Below, in pieces: positions 44,820 to 55,226 of a DNA stretch of 64,000 nt. Position 1 is the stretch's first letter, and each line of letters opens with the position of its first letter. The notes under the pieces are model-generated. The model saw only the letters and a list, made by a program, of their open reading frames with translations, searched no databases and was not told where the DNA came from. This stretch comes from Nocardioides luteus (GTDB taxonomy: Bacteria; Actinomycetota; Actinomycetes; Propionibacteriales; Nocardioidaceae), in NCBI RefSeq assembly GCF_015752315.1, contig NZ_JADOVJ010000001.1, positions 1,240,001-1,304,000 of the forward strand, written 5' to 3'. The translations under genes were made by a program, and so were the position numbers.

Positions 44820-44964
44820 GCCGCCGCCCCGATAGCCAGCCAAATCTTTTCTCGATCTGGTCCGGAGTCCAGGACCGCCGAAGGCGGCCGGCGTAGCCGG
44901 CGCCCGAAGGGCGTCCTTGACGCCGGAGCAGATCGAGAAGACCCTCAAGAACGGGTCGGCGGCC
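44820..44964 (-). repeat. Right arm of inverted repeat flanking the DUF222/HNH element
   Basis: This 145-base segment is the inverted counterpart of 43071-43211, including CCGATAGCCAGCCAAAT at its left end and GAACGGGTCGGCGGCC at its right end. Together they delimit a 1.9-kb composite element. The rest of the 683-base gene-free stretch 44614-45296 holds the two direct repeats below and the kdgD promoter. Confidence 0.75.
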
Positions 44965-45021
44965 CACGCCAGCCCTGGGGAACGGTTACGCACCCGGTGG
45001 TCTCGACAAGCTCGACCACCG
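44934..45021 (+). repeat. 88-bp direct repeat, copy A, with REP-like palindrome
   Basis: The unit starts CGAGAAGACC, passes through AACGGGTCGGCGGCC and GGGGAACGGTTACGCAC and ends in the palindromic GGTGGTCTCGACAAGC/TCGACCACC element. Copy B at 45061 is nearly identical. The first part overlaps the right inverted-repeat arm. Confidence 0.7.
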
Positions 45022-45060
45022 GGTCATCACTGGTCCGTGACACACAAAGTCGCGGCCCAT

Positions 45061-45147
45061 CGAGAAGACCCGCGAGAACGGGTCGGCGGCCACGCCAGCC
45101 CCGGGGAACGGTTACGCACGGGGTGGTCTCGACAAGCTCGACCACCG
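45061..45147 (+). repeat. 88-bp direct repeat, copy B, with REP-like palindrome
   Basis: Second copy of the unit at 44934-45021, with a few substitutions (CGCGAG for CTCAAG, one fewer base in the GGCC run) and the same GGTGGTCTCGACAAGC/TCGACCACC end. Confidence 0.7.
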
Positions 45148-45296
45148 AGGGCGTCGCGGTGCTCCGGCATCACCCTGCAATGCCCCCAAGGCATCAAGAG
45201 ATTCAAATTCGGGCTTGGACAGGCATCACCGAACGTTCCTAACGTGATGGTCACCACCTTCCCCCTCAGCAACCCAACATCTGAAGGACGTGACTC

Positions 45297-46211
45297 GTGA
45301 CCGAGTACAGCCCGACCGACCTGGCCGCCCAGCTCAAGAGCGGGCTCCTCTCGTTCCCGGTCACCCATTTCACCGAGGATCTGCAGTTCGACGAGGAGGG
45401 CTACCGCAAGCACCTGAGCTGGCTGGCCGAGTACCCGGTGGCAGGGCTCTTTGCGGCCGGCGGCACGGGGGAGGGCTTCTCGCTGAACCCGGAGGAGACC
45501 GACCAGGTCGTACGTGCCGCCGTGGACGAGGTCGCGGGGGCCGTTCCGGTGCTGGCGCCGGCGACGGGCAGCACGGCCACCGCGGTGGCGCAGGCGAAGG
45601 CGGCGGAGGCCGCGGGGGCGGACGGGATCCTGCTGATGCCGCCCTACCTCACCGAGGCCGGGCAGGCCGGGCTGGTCGAGCATGCCAGCCGGGTCTGCGA
45701 GGCGACCGGTCTCGGCGTGATCGTCTACAGCCGTGCCAACGCGGTGCTGCGCGACGAGGCCGTCGCGCAGCTCGCCGACCGCAACCCCACGCTGATCGGC
45801 TTCAAGGACGGTGTCGGCAACATCGAGCAGATGACCCGCACCTACGCCCGGGTCGGTGACCGGCTCACCTACATCGGCGGCCTGCCGACGGCGGAGACCT
45901 TCGCGCTGCCGCTGCTGCAGCTCGGCGTGAGCACCTACTCCTCGGCGCTGTTCAACTTCGCGCCGAGGTGGGCGATCGAGTTCTACGATGCCGTACGTGC
46001 CCAGGACCGCGACGAGGTCTACCGTCGTCTCAACGAGTTCGTGATCCCCTACCTCGACATCCGGGACCGTACGGCCGGCTACGCCGTGTCGATCGTCAAG
46101 GGCGGTCTGGCCGCGATCGGCCGGCCCGCGGGCCCGGTCCGGCCGCCGCTGACCGACCTGCGCGAGGACGAGATCGCCGAGCTGCGCGACCTGATCGCCC
46201 GCATCTCCTGA
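45297..46211 (+). CDS. kdgD: 5-dehydro-4-deoxyglucarate dehydratase (decarboxylating)
   Basis: DapA-family aldolase-fold enzyme of 304 residues that converts 5-keto-4-deoxyglucarate to 2-oxoglutarate semialdehyde, water and CO2. The Schiff-base Lys170 lies in [10 protein letters not shown] and the conserved Tyr144 in [23 protein letters not shown] is the pyruvoyl-binding region. The GTG at 45297 follows GAAGGA at 8-base spacing. It is the first of four tightly packed genes (kdgD, KGSA dehydrogenase, gudD, exporter) and joins all three dehydratases to central metabolism. Confidence 0.94.
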   Translation: MTEYSPTDLAAQLKSGLLSFPVTHFTEDLQFDEEGYRKHLSWLAEYPVAGLFAAGGTGEGFSLNPEETDQVVRAAVDEVAGAVPVLAPATGSTATAVAQAKAAEAAGADGILLMPPYLTEAGQAGLVEHASRVCEATGLGVIVYSRANAVLRDEAVAQLADRNPTLIGFKDGVGNIEQMTRTYARVGDRLTYIGGLPTAETFALPLLQLGVSTYSSALFNFAPRWAIEFYDAVRAQDRDEVYRRLNEFVIPYLDIRDRTAGYAVSIVKGGLAAIGRPAGPVRPPLTDLREDEIAELRDLIARIS

Positions 46212-46260
46212 CGCCGACCGCCCCGAGACTGCACCGAGACAGACCCGATAGGAAGGGACC

Positions 46261-47754
46261 ATGAGCCACCGCTCGATCATCGCCGGAGCCGACTCCGAGC
46301 AGCCCGACGTCACCGCCGCCACCAGCGCCGCGGCGGAGGCCTTCGCCGGCTACCGTGCCACGTCCCCCGAGGCCCGGGCGGACTTCCTCGACGCCGTCGC
46401 CGCCGAGATCGAGGCGGCCCGCGCCGAGATCGTCGAGGCCGCCGTCGCCGAGTCGCACCTGCCCGAGGGGCGGATCAGCGGCGAGGTCGGCCGCACCACC
46501 GGCCAGCTCCGGATGTTCGCCGGCGTCGTACGTCGCGGCGACCACCTCGGCGTACGCATCGACCCGGCTCTCCCCGACCGGACCCCGCTCCCGCGCGCCG
46601 ACATCCGGCAGCGCCAGATCCCGCTGGGGCCGGTCGCGGTCTTCGGCGCCAGCAACTTCCCGCTCGCCTTCTCCACCGCCGGCGGCGACACCGCCTCGGC
46701 GCTCGCGGCCGGCTGCCCGGTGATCGTCAAGGGTCACCCGGCGCACCCGCTCACCGGCTACCTGGTCGCCCAGGCGATCACCCGCGCGGTCGAGAAGGCC
46801 GGCCTGCCCGCCGGCACCTTCTCCTTCCTCCTCGACACCGACTTCAAGGGCGGCATCGAGCTCGGCCAGGCCCTGGTCGTCGACCCGCGGATCAAGGCCG
46901 TCGGGTTCACCGGCTCCCGCGGCGGCGGGCTCGCAATCGCCGCGGCAGCGGCCGCCCGGCCCGAGCCGATCCCGGTCTACGCCGAGATGTCCTCGATCAA
47001 CCCGGTCGTCGTCCTCCCGGGCGCCCTCGATGGTGACGTCGACGCGCTCGCCACGGCGTACGTCGGCTCCCTGACCCTCGGCTCCGGCCAGTTCTGCACC
47101 AACCCCGGCCTGCTCTTCCTTCCGAGGGGCGAGGCGGGCGACGCCTTCCTCGCCGCCGCCGGCCGAGCCACCGCCGAGGCCGTCGGCGCCACCATGCTGA
47201 CCCCCGGGATCGCCCAGGCCTACGAGGCAGGCATCGAGAAGCTCCGTGCCACCGACGGCGTCACCGTCGTCGGCGAGGGCACCGCGGGCGACACCGACGC
47301 CCCCGCGCCCCAGATCGTCGAGGCCGCCCGCCTGGCCGGCGTGACCGACGAGGTCTTCGGCGCCTCCGGCGTCGTGGTCCGCTTCGACACCGTCGAGGAC
47401 CTCCTGCCCAGCCTGGACTCCCTCGAGGGCCAGCTCACCGCGACCGTCCACGCCACCGACGCCGACCACGAGGCCGCCGCCCGGGTCGTCGAGGCCCTCG
47501 AACTCAAGGCCGGCCGGATCCTCTTCAACGGCTGGCCCACCGGCGTCGAGGTCGGCCACGCGATGGTCCACGGCGGCCCGTTCCCGGCCACCTCCGACTC
47601 CCGCACCACCTCGGTCGGCAGCCTCGCGATCGAGCGCTTCCAGCGCCCAGTCGCCTACCAGGACGTCCCCGCGGCGCTCCTCCCGGAAGCCGTACGCGAC
47701 GACAACCCGTGGCACCTCGCCCGCCGCATCGACGGGGAGCTGCAGCTGCCATGA
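46261..47754 (+). CDS. 2-oxoglutarate semialdehyde dehydrogenase (aldehyde dehydrogenase family)
   Basis: Aldehyde dehydrogenase of 497 residues of the bacterial KGSA group. Cofactor motif [10 protein letters not shown] (128-137), general base Glu242 in [10 protein letters not shown] and nucleophile Cys279 in [10 protein letters not shown] are present. With kdgD upstream and gudD downstream it should oxidise 2-oxoglutarate semialdehyde to 2-oxoglutarate, the final step of the aldarate route. Its stop overlaps the gudD start (ATGA). Confidence 0.93.
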   Translation: MSHRSIIAGADSEQPDVTAATSAAAEAFAGYRATSPEARADFLDAVAAEIEAARAEIVEAAVAESHLPEGRISGEVGRTTGQLRMFAGVVRRGDHLGVRIDPALPDRTPLPRADIRQRQIPLGPVAVFGASNFPLAFSTAGGDTASALAAGCPVIVKGHPAHPLTGYLVAQAITRAVEKAGLPAGTFSFLLDTDFKGGIELGQALVVDPRIKAVGFTGSRGGGLAIAAAAAARPEPIPVYAEMSSINPVVVLPGALDGDVDALATAYVGSLTLGSGQFCTNPGLLFLPRGEAGDAFLAAAGRATAEAVGATMLTPGIAQAYEAGIEKLRATDGVTVVGEGTAGDTDAPAPQIVEAARLAGVTDEVFGASGVVVRFDTVEDLLPSLDSLEGQLTATVHATDADHEAAARVVEALELKAGRILFNGWPTGVEVGHAMVHGGPFPATSDSRTTSVGSLAIERFQRPVAYQDVPAALLPEAVRDDNPWHLARRIDGELQLP

Positions 47755-49079
47755 GCACCAACCCGACCATCGCGAAGGTCGAGGTCGTCTCGGTCGCCGG
47801 CCACGACTCGATGCTGCTCAACCTCAGCGGCGCGCACGCGCCCTTCTTCACCCGCAACATCGCGATCCTCACCGACTCCGAGGGACGCGAGGGCGTCGGC
47901 GAGGTGCCGGGCGGCGAGCCGATCCGCCGCACCATCGAGGAGGCCGCCGAGCTGCTCGTGGGGCAGCCGGTCACCCGCTACCGTAGCCTCTTGCGCCAGG
48001 TCTCGGACACCTTCGCCGACCGCGACGCCGGCGGCCGCGGAGCCCAGACCTTCGACCTGCGTACGACCGTCCACGCCGTCACCGCACTGGAGTCCGCGCT
48101 CCTCGATCTCGCAGGTCAGGCCCAGGGTGTGCCGGTCGCCGAGCTGCTCGGCGACGGCCAGCAGCGCGACTCCGTACCGATGCTCGGCTACCTCTTCTAC
48201 GTCGGCGACCCCGACCGGACCGACCTGCCCTACCTGCGCGAGAAAGACGCCGCCGACGACTGGGACCGCCTCCGCCGAGAGGTCGCGCTGACCCCCGAGG
48301 CGGTCGTACGTCTCGCCGAGGCCGCCCAGGCCCGCTACGGCTTCGCCGACTTCAAGCTCAAGGGCGGCGTCCTCGCCGGTGAGGAGGAGGTCGCCGCGGT
48401 GACCGCCCTCCACGAGCGCTTCCCCGACGCCCGGATCACGCTCGACCCCAACGGCGGCTGGCTGCTCGCCGACGCGGTCCGGCTGCTGAAGCGCAAGGAC
48501 GACGTGCTCGCGTACGCCGAGGACCCCTGCGGCGCCGAGGGCGGCTACTCCGGGCGCGAGATCATGGCCGAGTTCAAGCGCGCCACCGGGCTGCGTACGG
48601 CGACCAACATGATCGCCACCGACTGGCGCCAGATGTCCCACGCGATCCGCACCAACGCCGTCGACATCCCGCTCGCGGACCCGCACTTCTGGACCATGTC
48701 GGGCTCCGTCCGCGTCGCGCAGCTGTGCCACGAGTTCGGGCTGACCTGGGGCTCCCACTCCAACAACCACTTCGACGTCTCGCTGGCCATGTTCACCCAC
48801 GTCGGTGCCGCCGCGCCGGGGGAGATCACCGCCCTGGACACCCACTGGATCTGGCAGGACGGCCAGGGGCTGACCGAGTCGCCGCTGGAGATCCGCGACG
48901 GCGCGATCGCGGTGCCGACCGCGCCGGGGCTCGGGATCCGGCTCGACCGCGACCGGGTCGCGGCCGCGCACGAGCTCTACCTCGAGCACGGGCTCGGCGT
49001 ACGCAACGACGGCGTCGCCATGCAGTACCTGGTGCCGGGGTGGACCTTCGACCCCAAGCGCCCGTGCCTTGTCCGCTGA
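47751..49079 (+). CDS. gudD: Glucarate dehydratase (classical type)
   Basis: Enolase-superfamily enzyme of 442 residues, close to the 446 of the E. coli protein. It dehydrates D-glucarate (and L-idarate) to 5-keto-4-deoxyglucarate. Residues K202-L-K204, D232/N234, E257-D258, N286, D310 and H336 (GSHSNNH) match the known active site. The N-terminal [14 protein letters not shown] and GVGEVPGGE are GudD hallmarks. It is coupled to the upstream dehydrogenase. It is the second glucarate dehydratase in the window. Confidence 0.95.
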   Translation: MSTNPTIAKVEVVSVAGHDSMLLNLSGAHAPFFTRNIAILTDSEGREGVGEVPGGEPIRRTIEEAAELLVGQPVTRYRSLLRQVSDTFADRDAGGRGAQTFDLRTTVHAVTALESALLDLAGQAQGVPVAELLGDGQQRDSVPMLGYLFYVGDPDRTDLPYLREKDAADDWDRLRREVALTPEAVVRLAEAAQARYGFADFKLKGGVLAGEEEVAAVTALHERFPDARITLDPNGGWLLADAVRLLKRKDDVLAYAEDPCGAEGGYSGREIMAEFKRATGLRTATNMIATDWRQMSHAIRTNAVDIPLADPHFWTMSGSVRVAQLCHEFGLTWGSHSNNHFDVSLAMFTHVGAAAPGEITALDTHWIWQDGQGLTESPLEIRDGAIAVPTAPGLGIRLDRDRVAAAHELYLEHGLGVRNDGVAMQYLVPGWTFDPKRPCLVR

Positions 49080-49860
49080 GCTCGCCTGGCTCCTGCTCGC
49101 CGGCATCGGAGCGGGACTGACCGGCTCCGTGGCCGGTCTGGCCTCGCTGGTCAGCTACCCCTCCCTGCTGGCCGCGGGGCTGCCGCCGGTCGTCGCCAAC
49201 GTCACCAACACGGTGGCCATGTTCGGCGTCACCGGCGGCACCGTCGCCGGGTCACGGCGCGAGCTCCGCGGCCAGGGCCGGAGGATCGCCTGGCTGGCCC
49301 TGGCCTCCTTCCTCGGCGGCGCGGTCGGCGCGGCCCTGCTGCTCACCACACCCGCCGAGGCGTTCGAGGCGGTCGTGCCCTGGCTCGTCGGCGGCGGCGC
49401 GATCCTGCTGCTGCTCCGCGACCGGATCCGCCTCTGGACCGCGGCGCTCGCCACCAGGAGAAGGCCACGGCAGGATCCGGTCGACCACGAGGGGCGGCAT
49501 ACCGTCGCCCGCGGCCTCGCGTGGGGAGCGGCCGTGTTCGTGCTCGGCATCTACGGCGGCTACTTCGGCGCGGGCGTCGGCATCATCGCGCTCGCGGTCC
49601 TCGTCCTCGAGCGCACCGAGGCCCTGGCCGTCACCAACGCGGTCAAGAACGTCGCGACCGGCGTCGCCAACGGCACCGCCGCGGTCGCGTACGTCTTCTT
49701 CGCCCCCGTCGACTGGCCCGCCGCGGTCGCGCTCGGCGTGGGTGCCGTGCTCGGCGGCTTCCTGGGGCCCGCGATCGTCCGGGTCGCCCCCGAGCGACCG
49801 CTGCGCTGGCTGGTCGGCCTTGCCGGCCTGGGCCTGGCCGTGCACCTCGCCACCAGCTGA
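49069..49860 (+). CDS. TSUP (TauE/SafE-like) membrane exporter
   Basis: Membrane protein of 263 residues with about eight hydrophobic helices and the TauE/SafE pattern in two halves ([32 protein letters not shown] and [14 protein letters not shown]). The only in-frame start is TTG at 49069 overlapping the gudD end; no better upstream codon is available. The family exports small anions such as sulfonates. The location suggests export or uptake of a pathway carboxylate, but that is inference. Confidence 0.88.
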   Translation: MSAELAWLLLAGIGAGLTGSVAGLASLVSYPSLLAAGLPPVVANVTNTVAMFGVTGGTVAGSRRELRGQGRRIAWLALASFLGGAVGAALLLTTPAEAFEAVVPWLVGGGAILLLLRDRIRLWTAALATRRRPRQDPVDHEGRHTVARGLAWGAAVFVLGIYGGYFGAGVGIIALAVLVLERTEALAVTNAVKNVATGVANGTAAVAYVFFAPVDWPAAVALGVGAVLGGFLGPAIVRVAPERPLRWLVGLAGLGLAVHLATS

Positions 49861-49911
49861 CCCCGGTAGGCTCCGGCCGTTGTCACGGGTCGACAGAAGG
49901 ACGAAGCGAAC

Positions 49912-50736
49912 ATGGGTTCGAGCATCACCGCAGCGCGCGGCCGGGCGCGTGCGCTGGTAGACAACGACACGTTCCAGAAGGTCATCATCGGCGTGATCAT
50001 CCTCAACGCGGTGGTCCTCGGTGTCGAGACGATGGTGCCCGAGCACCTCGCCCACGAGCTGGCGATGCTCGACAGCGTGCTGCTCGGCGTCTTCGTCGTC
50101 GAGCTGGTGCTGCGGCTGGTGGCGTACGGCCCGAGGTTCTTCCTCGACCCGTGGAACATCTTCGACACCGCGATCGTGGCGATCGCCCTGGTGCCCGCCA
50201 CCGGCCCGATGTCGGTGCTGCGGGCGCTGCGGATCCTGCGGGTGCTGCGCCTGGTCAACTCGGTCCCGTCGATGCGCCGCGTCGTCGACGGCCTGATCAA
50301 CGCGGTGCCGGGGATGGGCGCGGTCGCGGGGCTGCTGGGGCTGATGATGTACGTCGCGGTGGTCATCTCGACCAACCTCTACGGGGAGATCGCGCCGGAG
50401 TACTTCGGCGACCTCGGCACCAGCGCGTTCACGCTCTTCCAGACCATGACCGGTGAGGCCTGGCCCGACATCGCCCGCGAGGTGATGGCCGAGGACCCCT
50501 CGGCGTGGATCTTCTTCGTCGTCTTCATCCTGGTGATGACCTTCGCGGTCCTCAACCTCTTCCTCGCCGTCGTCGTCTCCGGCATGGAGAGCGTCGAGAG
50601 CCTCGCCCGGCACGAGGAGGAGTCCGACGCCGAGATGATGGCCGTGCTGACCTCGCTGCGTGAGGACCTCACCGCTGTACGCGAGGAGCTGGCCTCCACC
50701 CGCGCCGAGCTGCAGAGCAGCCGCTCGGAGGTCTGA
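49912..50736 (+). CDS. Bacterial voltage-gated ion channel (NaChBac-like)
   Basis: Six-helix channel subunit of 274 residues. The S4 segment has Arg at every third position (RALRILRVLRLVNSVPSMRR). The pore loop reads LFQTMTGEAWPDI where NaChBac has TLESW, so the selectivity glutamate is kept but flanking residues change. S6 is followed by NLFLAVVVSGMESVES and a coiled-coil tail of about 40 residues (LREDLTAVREELASTRAEL) expected to hold the tetramer. A sodium-selective channel is likely; calcium permeation cannot be excluded. No functional link to its neighbours is obvious. Confidence 0.88.
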   Translation: MGSSITAARGRARALVDNDTFQKVIIGVIILNAVVLGVETMVPEHLAHELAMLDSVLLGVFVVELVLRLVAYGPRFFLDPWNIFDTAIVAIALVPATGPMSVLRALRILRVLRLVNSVPSMRRVVDGLINAVPGMGAVAGLLGLMMYVAVVISTNLYGEIAPEYFGDLGTSAFTLFQTMTGEAWPDIAREVMAEDPSAWIFFVVFILVMTFAVLNLFLAVVVSGMESVESLARHEEESDAEMMAVLTSLREDLTAVREELASTRAELQSSRSEV

Positions 50737-50874
50737 GCCGCGGTCGGTCACCGGCCCATCCCCGTGACCACAACGACCACAAGATCCAATACGTCCAGAT
50801 GCTTCCTGGCATCTCCTCGCCGCCCATAACTTCGCGGCCATGAAGTGACGAGCGTCACTTTCGAAGGAGATCCC

Positions 50875-51882
50875 ATGAACCCCCTCATCCGTACCGCCGC
50901 GATCGCCGTCGCCACAGCCCTGGCCGGCACCTCGCTCGCCGCCTGCAGCTCGGTCAACAGCTCCGACTCGTCCGCCGGCGAAGCGCCGACGAAGGTGAAC
51001 ATCGTCGCCCCCGCCGACCCGGGTGGTGGCTGGGACCAGACCGCGCGCGCTCTCTCCGAGGTGATGACCGGCGAGAAGATCGTCGAGAGCGCCTCGGTGT
51101 CCAACGTCCCGGGGGCCGGCGGCACCGTCGGTCTGGCGCAGCTCGCCAACGAGACCGACCCCAACACCCTGATGGTGATGGGCCTGGTCATGGTCGGTGC
51201 GATCGAGACGAACAAGTCGGCCACCAAGCTCTCCGACACCACCCCGATCGCGAAGCTGACCGAGGAGCAGGAGGTCGTCGTCGTACCGGCCGACTCGAAG
51301 TACCAGACCATCAACGACCTGGTCGACGACATCAAGGCCAACGGGCAGGACGTCGCGATCGCCGGCGGCTCCGCGGGCGGCACCGACCAGATCCTCGCCG
51401 GCCAGCTGCTCAAGGCCAGCGGTGTGCCCTCGGGTGACATCGCGAAGAGCCTCAACTACGTGCCCTTCGACGGCGGCGCCGAGTCGGTGACCGCGCTGCT
51501 CGGCGGCAAGGTCGACGCCGGCATCTCCGGTGTCGGTGAGTACGCCGAGCAGATCAAGGCCGGCAAGCTCCGGGCGCTGGCCGTCTCCGGCGAGGAGCCC
51601 TCCGGCCTGCTCCCGGACGTGCCCACCCTCACCGACGCGGGCATCGACCTGGTGCTCACCAACTGGCGTGGCATCGTCGCCCCGGGCGACCTCGACGACG
51701 CCGAGCGCGAGGCCCTGACCGACCTGGTCACCGAGGCGGCCGAGTCCGACGCCTGGGCCGAGGTCCTCGAGACCAACGACTGGGACGACGCGTTCATGGC
51801 GGGCGAGGAGTTCGAGACGTACGTCGACGAGGAGGTCACCTCCGCACAGACCACGCTCGAGGAGATCGGTCTCGTCCAGTGA
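50875..51882 (+). CDS. tctC: Tripartite tricarboxylate transporter substrate-binding lipoprotein TctC (set 2)
   Basis: Receptor of 335 residues with a lipoprotein signal (SLAAC) and the TctC pattern [31 protein letters not shown] and [20 protein letters not shown] has GAAGGAGA. First gene of a second complete tctCBA operon, clearly divergent in sequence from set 1. No catabolic gene is adjacent, so the substrate is unknown. Confidence 0.93.
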   Translation: MNPLIRTAAIAVATALAGTSLAACSSVNSSDSSAGEAPTKVNIVAPADPGGGWDQTARALSEVMTGEKIVESASVSNVPGAGGTVGLAQLANETDPNTLMVMGLVMVGAIETNKSATKLSDTTPIAKLTEEQEVVVVPADSKYQTINDLVDDIKANGQDVAIAGGSAGGTDQILAGQLLKASGVPSGDIAKSLNYVPFDGGAESVTALLGGKVDAGISGVGEYAEQIKAGKLRALAVSGEEPSGLLPDVPTLTDAGIDLVLTNWRGIVAPGDLDDAEREALTDLVTEAAESDAWAEVLETNDWDDAFMAGEEFETYVDEEVTSAQTTLEEIGLVQ

Positions 51883-52406
51883 CCACTCAGACCCCCACCC
51901 AGCCTGGCCGGCTCTCCTTCGGGGAGCCGGCCATGGCCGGGGGCATCCTCGCCCTCGGTGTGTTCGCGCTGGTCCGTGCGGGAAGCATCGCCGAGCCGGT
52001 GACGGCCGCCGGCGCGATCGGACCGCGGACGATGCCCTACCTGGTCGGCGGCCTGCTGGTCGTGACCGGTGGCATCACCATGGCGCGTGTCCTGCGCGGT
52101 GAGCGCGGCGAGGCCGAGGGCGGCGAGGACGTCGACCTCTCCGGCAGCACCGACTGGCTCACCGCCGGCCTGCTCGCCGTGGCCGTCCTGGGCCACGCCC
52201 TCCTGATCGGCCTGGTCGGCTGGCCGCTGGCCGGCGCCGCGCTGTTCACCGCGGGCGCGGTCATCCTCGGCGCCCGCCCCTGGTGGCGATCGCTGCTGAT
52301 CGGTCTGGTCATGGCGTTCGCGATCCAGATCGTCTTCGCCGGCGGTCTCGGTGTCTCGCTGCCGCCGGGTCCGTTCCTGGAAGGGGTGGCGTTCCTCCAT
52401 GGATAA
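51879..52406 (+). CDS. tctB: Tripartite tricarboxylate transporter small subunit TctB (set 2)
   Basis: Protein of 175 residues with four hydrophobic helices. The GTG start overlaps the tctC stop (GTGA) and the 3' end overlaps tctA by 8 bases. Position and topology identify TctB. Confidence 0.88.
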   Translation: MTTQTPTQPGRLSFGEPAMAGGILALGVFALVRAGSIAEPVTAAGAIGPRTMPYLVGGLLVVTGGITMARVLRGERGEAEGGEDVDLSGSTDWLTAGLLAVAVLGHALLIGLVGWPLAGAALFTAGAVILGARPWWRSLLIGLVMAFAIQIVFAGGLGVSLPPGPFLEGVAFLHG

Positions 52407-53925
52407 CCTGACGCTGCTCCTGGAGGGGTTCGCCACCGCCGCGCACCCCGAGTACCTCGTCTTCGCCTTCATCGGCGTCATCCTCGGCACCGCGGTCGGC
52501 GTCCTGCCGGGCATCGGGCCCTCGATGACCGTCGCGCTGCTGCTGCCCCTGACGTACGCCCTGGACCCGACGGCCGCGCTGATCACCTTCGCCGGGATCT
52601 ACTACGGCGGCATGTACGGCGGGTCGACGACCTCGATCCTGCTCAACACGCCCGGCGAGGCGTCCTCGATGATCACCGCCCTCGAGGGCAACAAGATGGC
52701 CAAGCGCGGCAAGGGCGCCGCGGCGCTCGCCACCGCCGCCATCGGGTCGTTCGTCGCCGGCACGCTCGCCACGGTCGCGCTCACCTTCCTGGCGCCCCTG
52801 GCCGCGGACCTCGCGGTCAAGCTCGGTCCGGTCGAGAAGGTGGCCCTGATGGTGCTCGCCTTCACCACGGTCGGGGCGCTGCTGGGCCGCTCGGTCTCGC
52901 GCGGGCTGGCCGCCCTCGGTGTCGGCATGTTCATCGGGCTCATGGGCGTCGACGGCATGTCGGGCCAGATGCGGTTCACCTTCGGCGTACCCGTGCTCAA
53001 CGACGGCATCGACGTCGTGGTCGTCGCGGTCGCGCTCTTCGCCGTCGGCGAGGCGCTGTACGTCGGCGCGCAGCTGCGCCGCGGGCCGCAGCAGCTCGTC
53101 CCGGTCACCCGGGGTTGGCGCACCTGGATGACGCGTGAGGACTGGCGCCGCTCCTGGAAGCCGTGGCTGCGCGGCACCGCGATCGGCTTCCCGATCGGGA
53201 CGCTGCCGGCCGGTGGGGCCGAGGTCGGCACGTTCCTGTCGTACTCCGCCGAGCGCAAGCTCGCTCGGGGCAAGGCGAAGGAGGAGTTCGGCCACGGTGC
53301 CATCGAGGGCGTCGCCGGGCCCGAGGCGGCGAACAACGCATCGGCGGCCGGTGTGCTCGTGCCGCTGCTGACCCTCGGCATCCCGACCTCGGCCACGGCC
53401 GCGGTGATCCTGGTGGCGCTGCAGCACTACAACATCCAGCCCGGGCCGCTGCTGTTCAAGGACCACGGCGACCTGGTCTGGCCGCTGGTGGCGAGCCTCT
53501 ACATCGGCAACGTGCTGCTGCTGGTGCTCAACCTCCCGCTGGTCGGGCTGTGGGTGAAGGTGCTCCAGATCCCGCGGCACTATCTCTACGCCGGCATCCT
53601 GCTGTTCGCGGCCCTGGGCGCCTTCGCGGTGCACTTCAGCCCGCAGGACGTCATGGTGCTCCTCGTGCTCGGCATCCTCGGCTTCTTCATGCGCCGCTAC
53701 GGCTACCCGGTGGCGCCGATGGTGGTCGGGCTGATCCTCGGGCCGATCTTCGAGCGGCAGCTGCGCTCGGCGCTGCAGATCGCCCAGGGGGACTGGCTGA
53801 CGCTGGTGCAGTCGCCGTTCGCGATCGTCGTCTACGTCGCCCTGCTGCTCGCGCTCGCCGGGTCGATCGTGCTCCGCCGCAAGGAGGAGGACCTGGAGCA
53901 CGAGCTGATCGAGGCCGATCGCTGA
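52399..53925 (+). CDS. tctA: Tripartite tricarboxylate transporter permease TctA (set 2)
   Basis: Permease of 508 residues with TctA signatures [45 protein letters not shown] and [30 protein letters not shown] at 52399 overlaps tctB. It converges with the solute-binding protein gene 16 bases downstream. Confidence 0.95.
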   Translation: MDNLTLLLEGFATAAHPEYLVFAFIGVILGTAVGVLPGIGPSMTVALLLPLTYALDPTAALITFAGIYYGGMYGGSTTSILLNTPGEASSMITALEGNKMAKRGKGAAALATAAIGSFVAGTLATVALTFLAPLAADLAVKLGPVEKVALMVLAFTTVGALLGRSVSRGLAALGVGMFIGLMGVDGMSGQMRFTFGVPVLNDGIDVVVVAVALFAVGEALYVGAQLRRGPQQLVPVTRGWRTWMTREDWRRSWKPWLRGTAIGFPIGTLPAGGAEVGTFLSYSAERKLARGKAKEEFGHGAIEGVAGPEAANNASAAGVLVPLLTLGIPTSATAAVILVALQHYNIQPGPLLFKDHGDLVWPLVASLYIGNVLLLVLNLPLVGLWVKVLQIPRHYLYAGILLFAALGAFAVHFSPQDVMVLLVLGILGFFMRRYGYPVAPMVVGLILGPIFERQLRSALQIAQGDWLTLVQSPFAIVVYVALLLALAGSIVLRRKEEDLEHELIEADR

Positions 53926-53928
53926 GGT

Positions 53929-53969
53929 GCAGCAGATCGCCTCAGCTTCCGGCTGGGGCGATCTTCTGC
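53929..53969. terminator. Bidirectional hairpin between converging genes
   Basis: GCAGCAGATCGCC (53929-53941) pairs with GGCGATCTTCTGC (53957-53969) at 12 of 13 positions, with a 15-base loop. It lies between tctA set 2 and the solute-binding gene, overlapping the latter's stop. Confidence 0.55.
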
Positions 53970-55120
53970 AGCACGACGTTGCGGGGGCCGTCGGCGGTGC
54001 CCTTGACCACACGCAGGAAGTAGGGCTGGTCGGGGTTGTGGTTGGGGTCGAAGGTCCAGTTCCCGCGGGGACTGACGATCGTGCCGACGGACCCCAGGGA
54101 GTCCGCGATCTCGTTGCGGTTGACGTCGTCGGAGAGCTCGAGCGCCTTGTCGAGCGCGGCCGCGGCGTCGTAGGCCTGCACCGAGTAGGCCGTCGGGGTG
54201 GCGTCGTACTTCTCGCGGTAGTCCTTCACGAAGGCGGCGTTCGTCAGCGAGTCCATCGCGTCGCTGTAGTGCAGCACCGTCCGCACCCCGGTCGCGTCGC
54301 CGCCCAGGGTGGACAGCACGTCGCCCTCGGTGAGGAAGCCGGGACCGTAGAGCGGGGTGCTCCGGGCCAGGCCGGAGTCGCGGTACTGCTTCACGAACGC
54401 CTCGGCCTCCTTCCCGGCGTAGGCGGCATAGATCGCGTCCGCGCCCGACTTCTTCACCTTGGCGAAGAGGCCCGACCAGTCCTCGGTCGCGTCGGCCGGC
54501 GTGTAGCCCTGTCCCGCGATGCCGCCGCCCTCGGCCTCCAAGGCGATCATGAAGCCGTCGGAGGACTCGTGGCCGGCGGCGTCGTCGGAGGCGATGACGT
54601 ACGCCGCGCCCCGCTCGGTCTCCTGAGCGACCGCCTCCCCGAGCGCGCCGCCCAGGTCTGCGTTGGTCACGGACGTACGCCACAGGTAGTCGGAGCCGTC
54701 GGCGAACTGGTCGGCCCCGGCGCCGGTGACGATCAGCGGTGTCTCGCCGCCCTCCGCGACGTCCTTGGCCGCGAGCGCCGTCTCCGAGCCCACCAGCCCG
54801 ACGACCGCCTGGACCTCCTCGTCCTCGATCAGCCTGGTCACCGCGGCGACCCCGGTCTTCACCCGCTCGCCCTCGTCGGCCTCGATGACGTCGACCAGCC
54901 GGCCACCGAGCTTGCCGCCGTGCTGGTCGAGGTAGAGGTGGAAGCCGCGGGACATGTCGGTGCCGATCGACTTGTGGGCGCCGGAGATGGGGACCACGAG
55001 ACCGATCGCGACCTTCGACTCCGACGTCGTGGCGCATGCGGTGAGACCGAGCGCGAGCGCGGAGACGGGCGCGAGAACGAACAGCTTCCGACGAGCCGAT
55101 CCGGTCACGGGGGACTCCAT
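53942..55120 (-). CDS. ABC transporter substrate-binding lipoprotein (branched-chain amino acid type)
   Basis: Protein of 392 residues with a lipoprotein signal (LGLTACATT) and a type I periplasmic binding fold of the LivJ kind (IGLVVPISGAHKSIGTDMSRGF, AVVGLVGSETALAAKDVAEGG, VQAYDAAAALDKALELS). No permease or ATPase genes are adjacent, so it may serve a remote transporter or act as a sensor. The ribosome site is weak. It is divergent from the cobalamin riboswitch, sharing a 351-base gap with it. Confidence 0.88.
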   Translation of the reverse strand: MESPVTGSARRKLFVLAPVSALALGLTACATTSESKVAIGLVVPISGAHKSIGTDMSRGFHLYLDQHGGKLGGRLVDVIEADEGERVKTGVAAVTRLIEDEEVQAVVGLVGSETALAAKDVAEGGETPLIVTGAGADQFADGSDYLWRTSVTNADLGGALGEAVAQETERGAAYVIASDDAAGHESSDGFMIALEAEGGGIAGQGYTPADATEDWSGLFAKVKKSGADAIYAAYAGKEAEAFVKQYRDSGLARSTPLYGPGFLTEGDVLSTLGGDATGVRTVLHYSDAMDSLTNAAFVKDYREKYDATPTAYSVQAYDAAAALDKALELSDDVNRNEIADSLGSVGTIVSPRGNWTFDPNHNPDQPYFLRVVKGTADGPRNVVLQKIAPAGS

Positions 55121-55226
55121 CTGTGCGAAGACGAGTGGAAGGTTCCGAGTAGCCGAACACTGGCACAGACCACCGCCGCAGGGCGAGCAATTCGGCGCCG
55201 TGTCCGCAAGTGGGTAGTCTCGCCCT

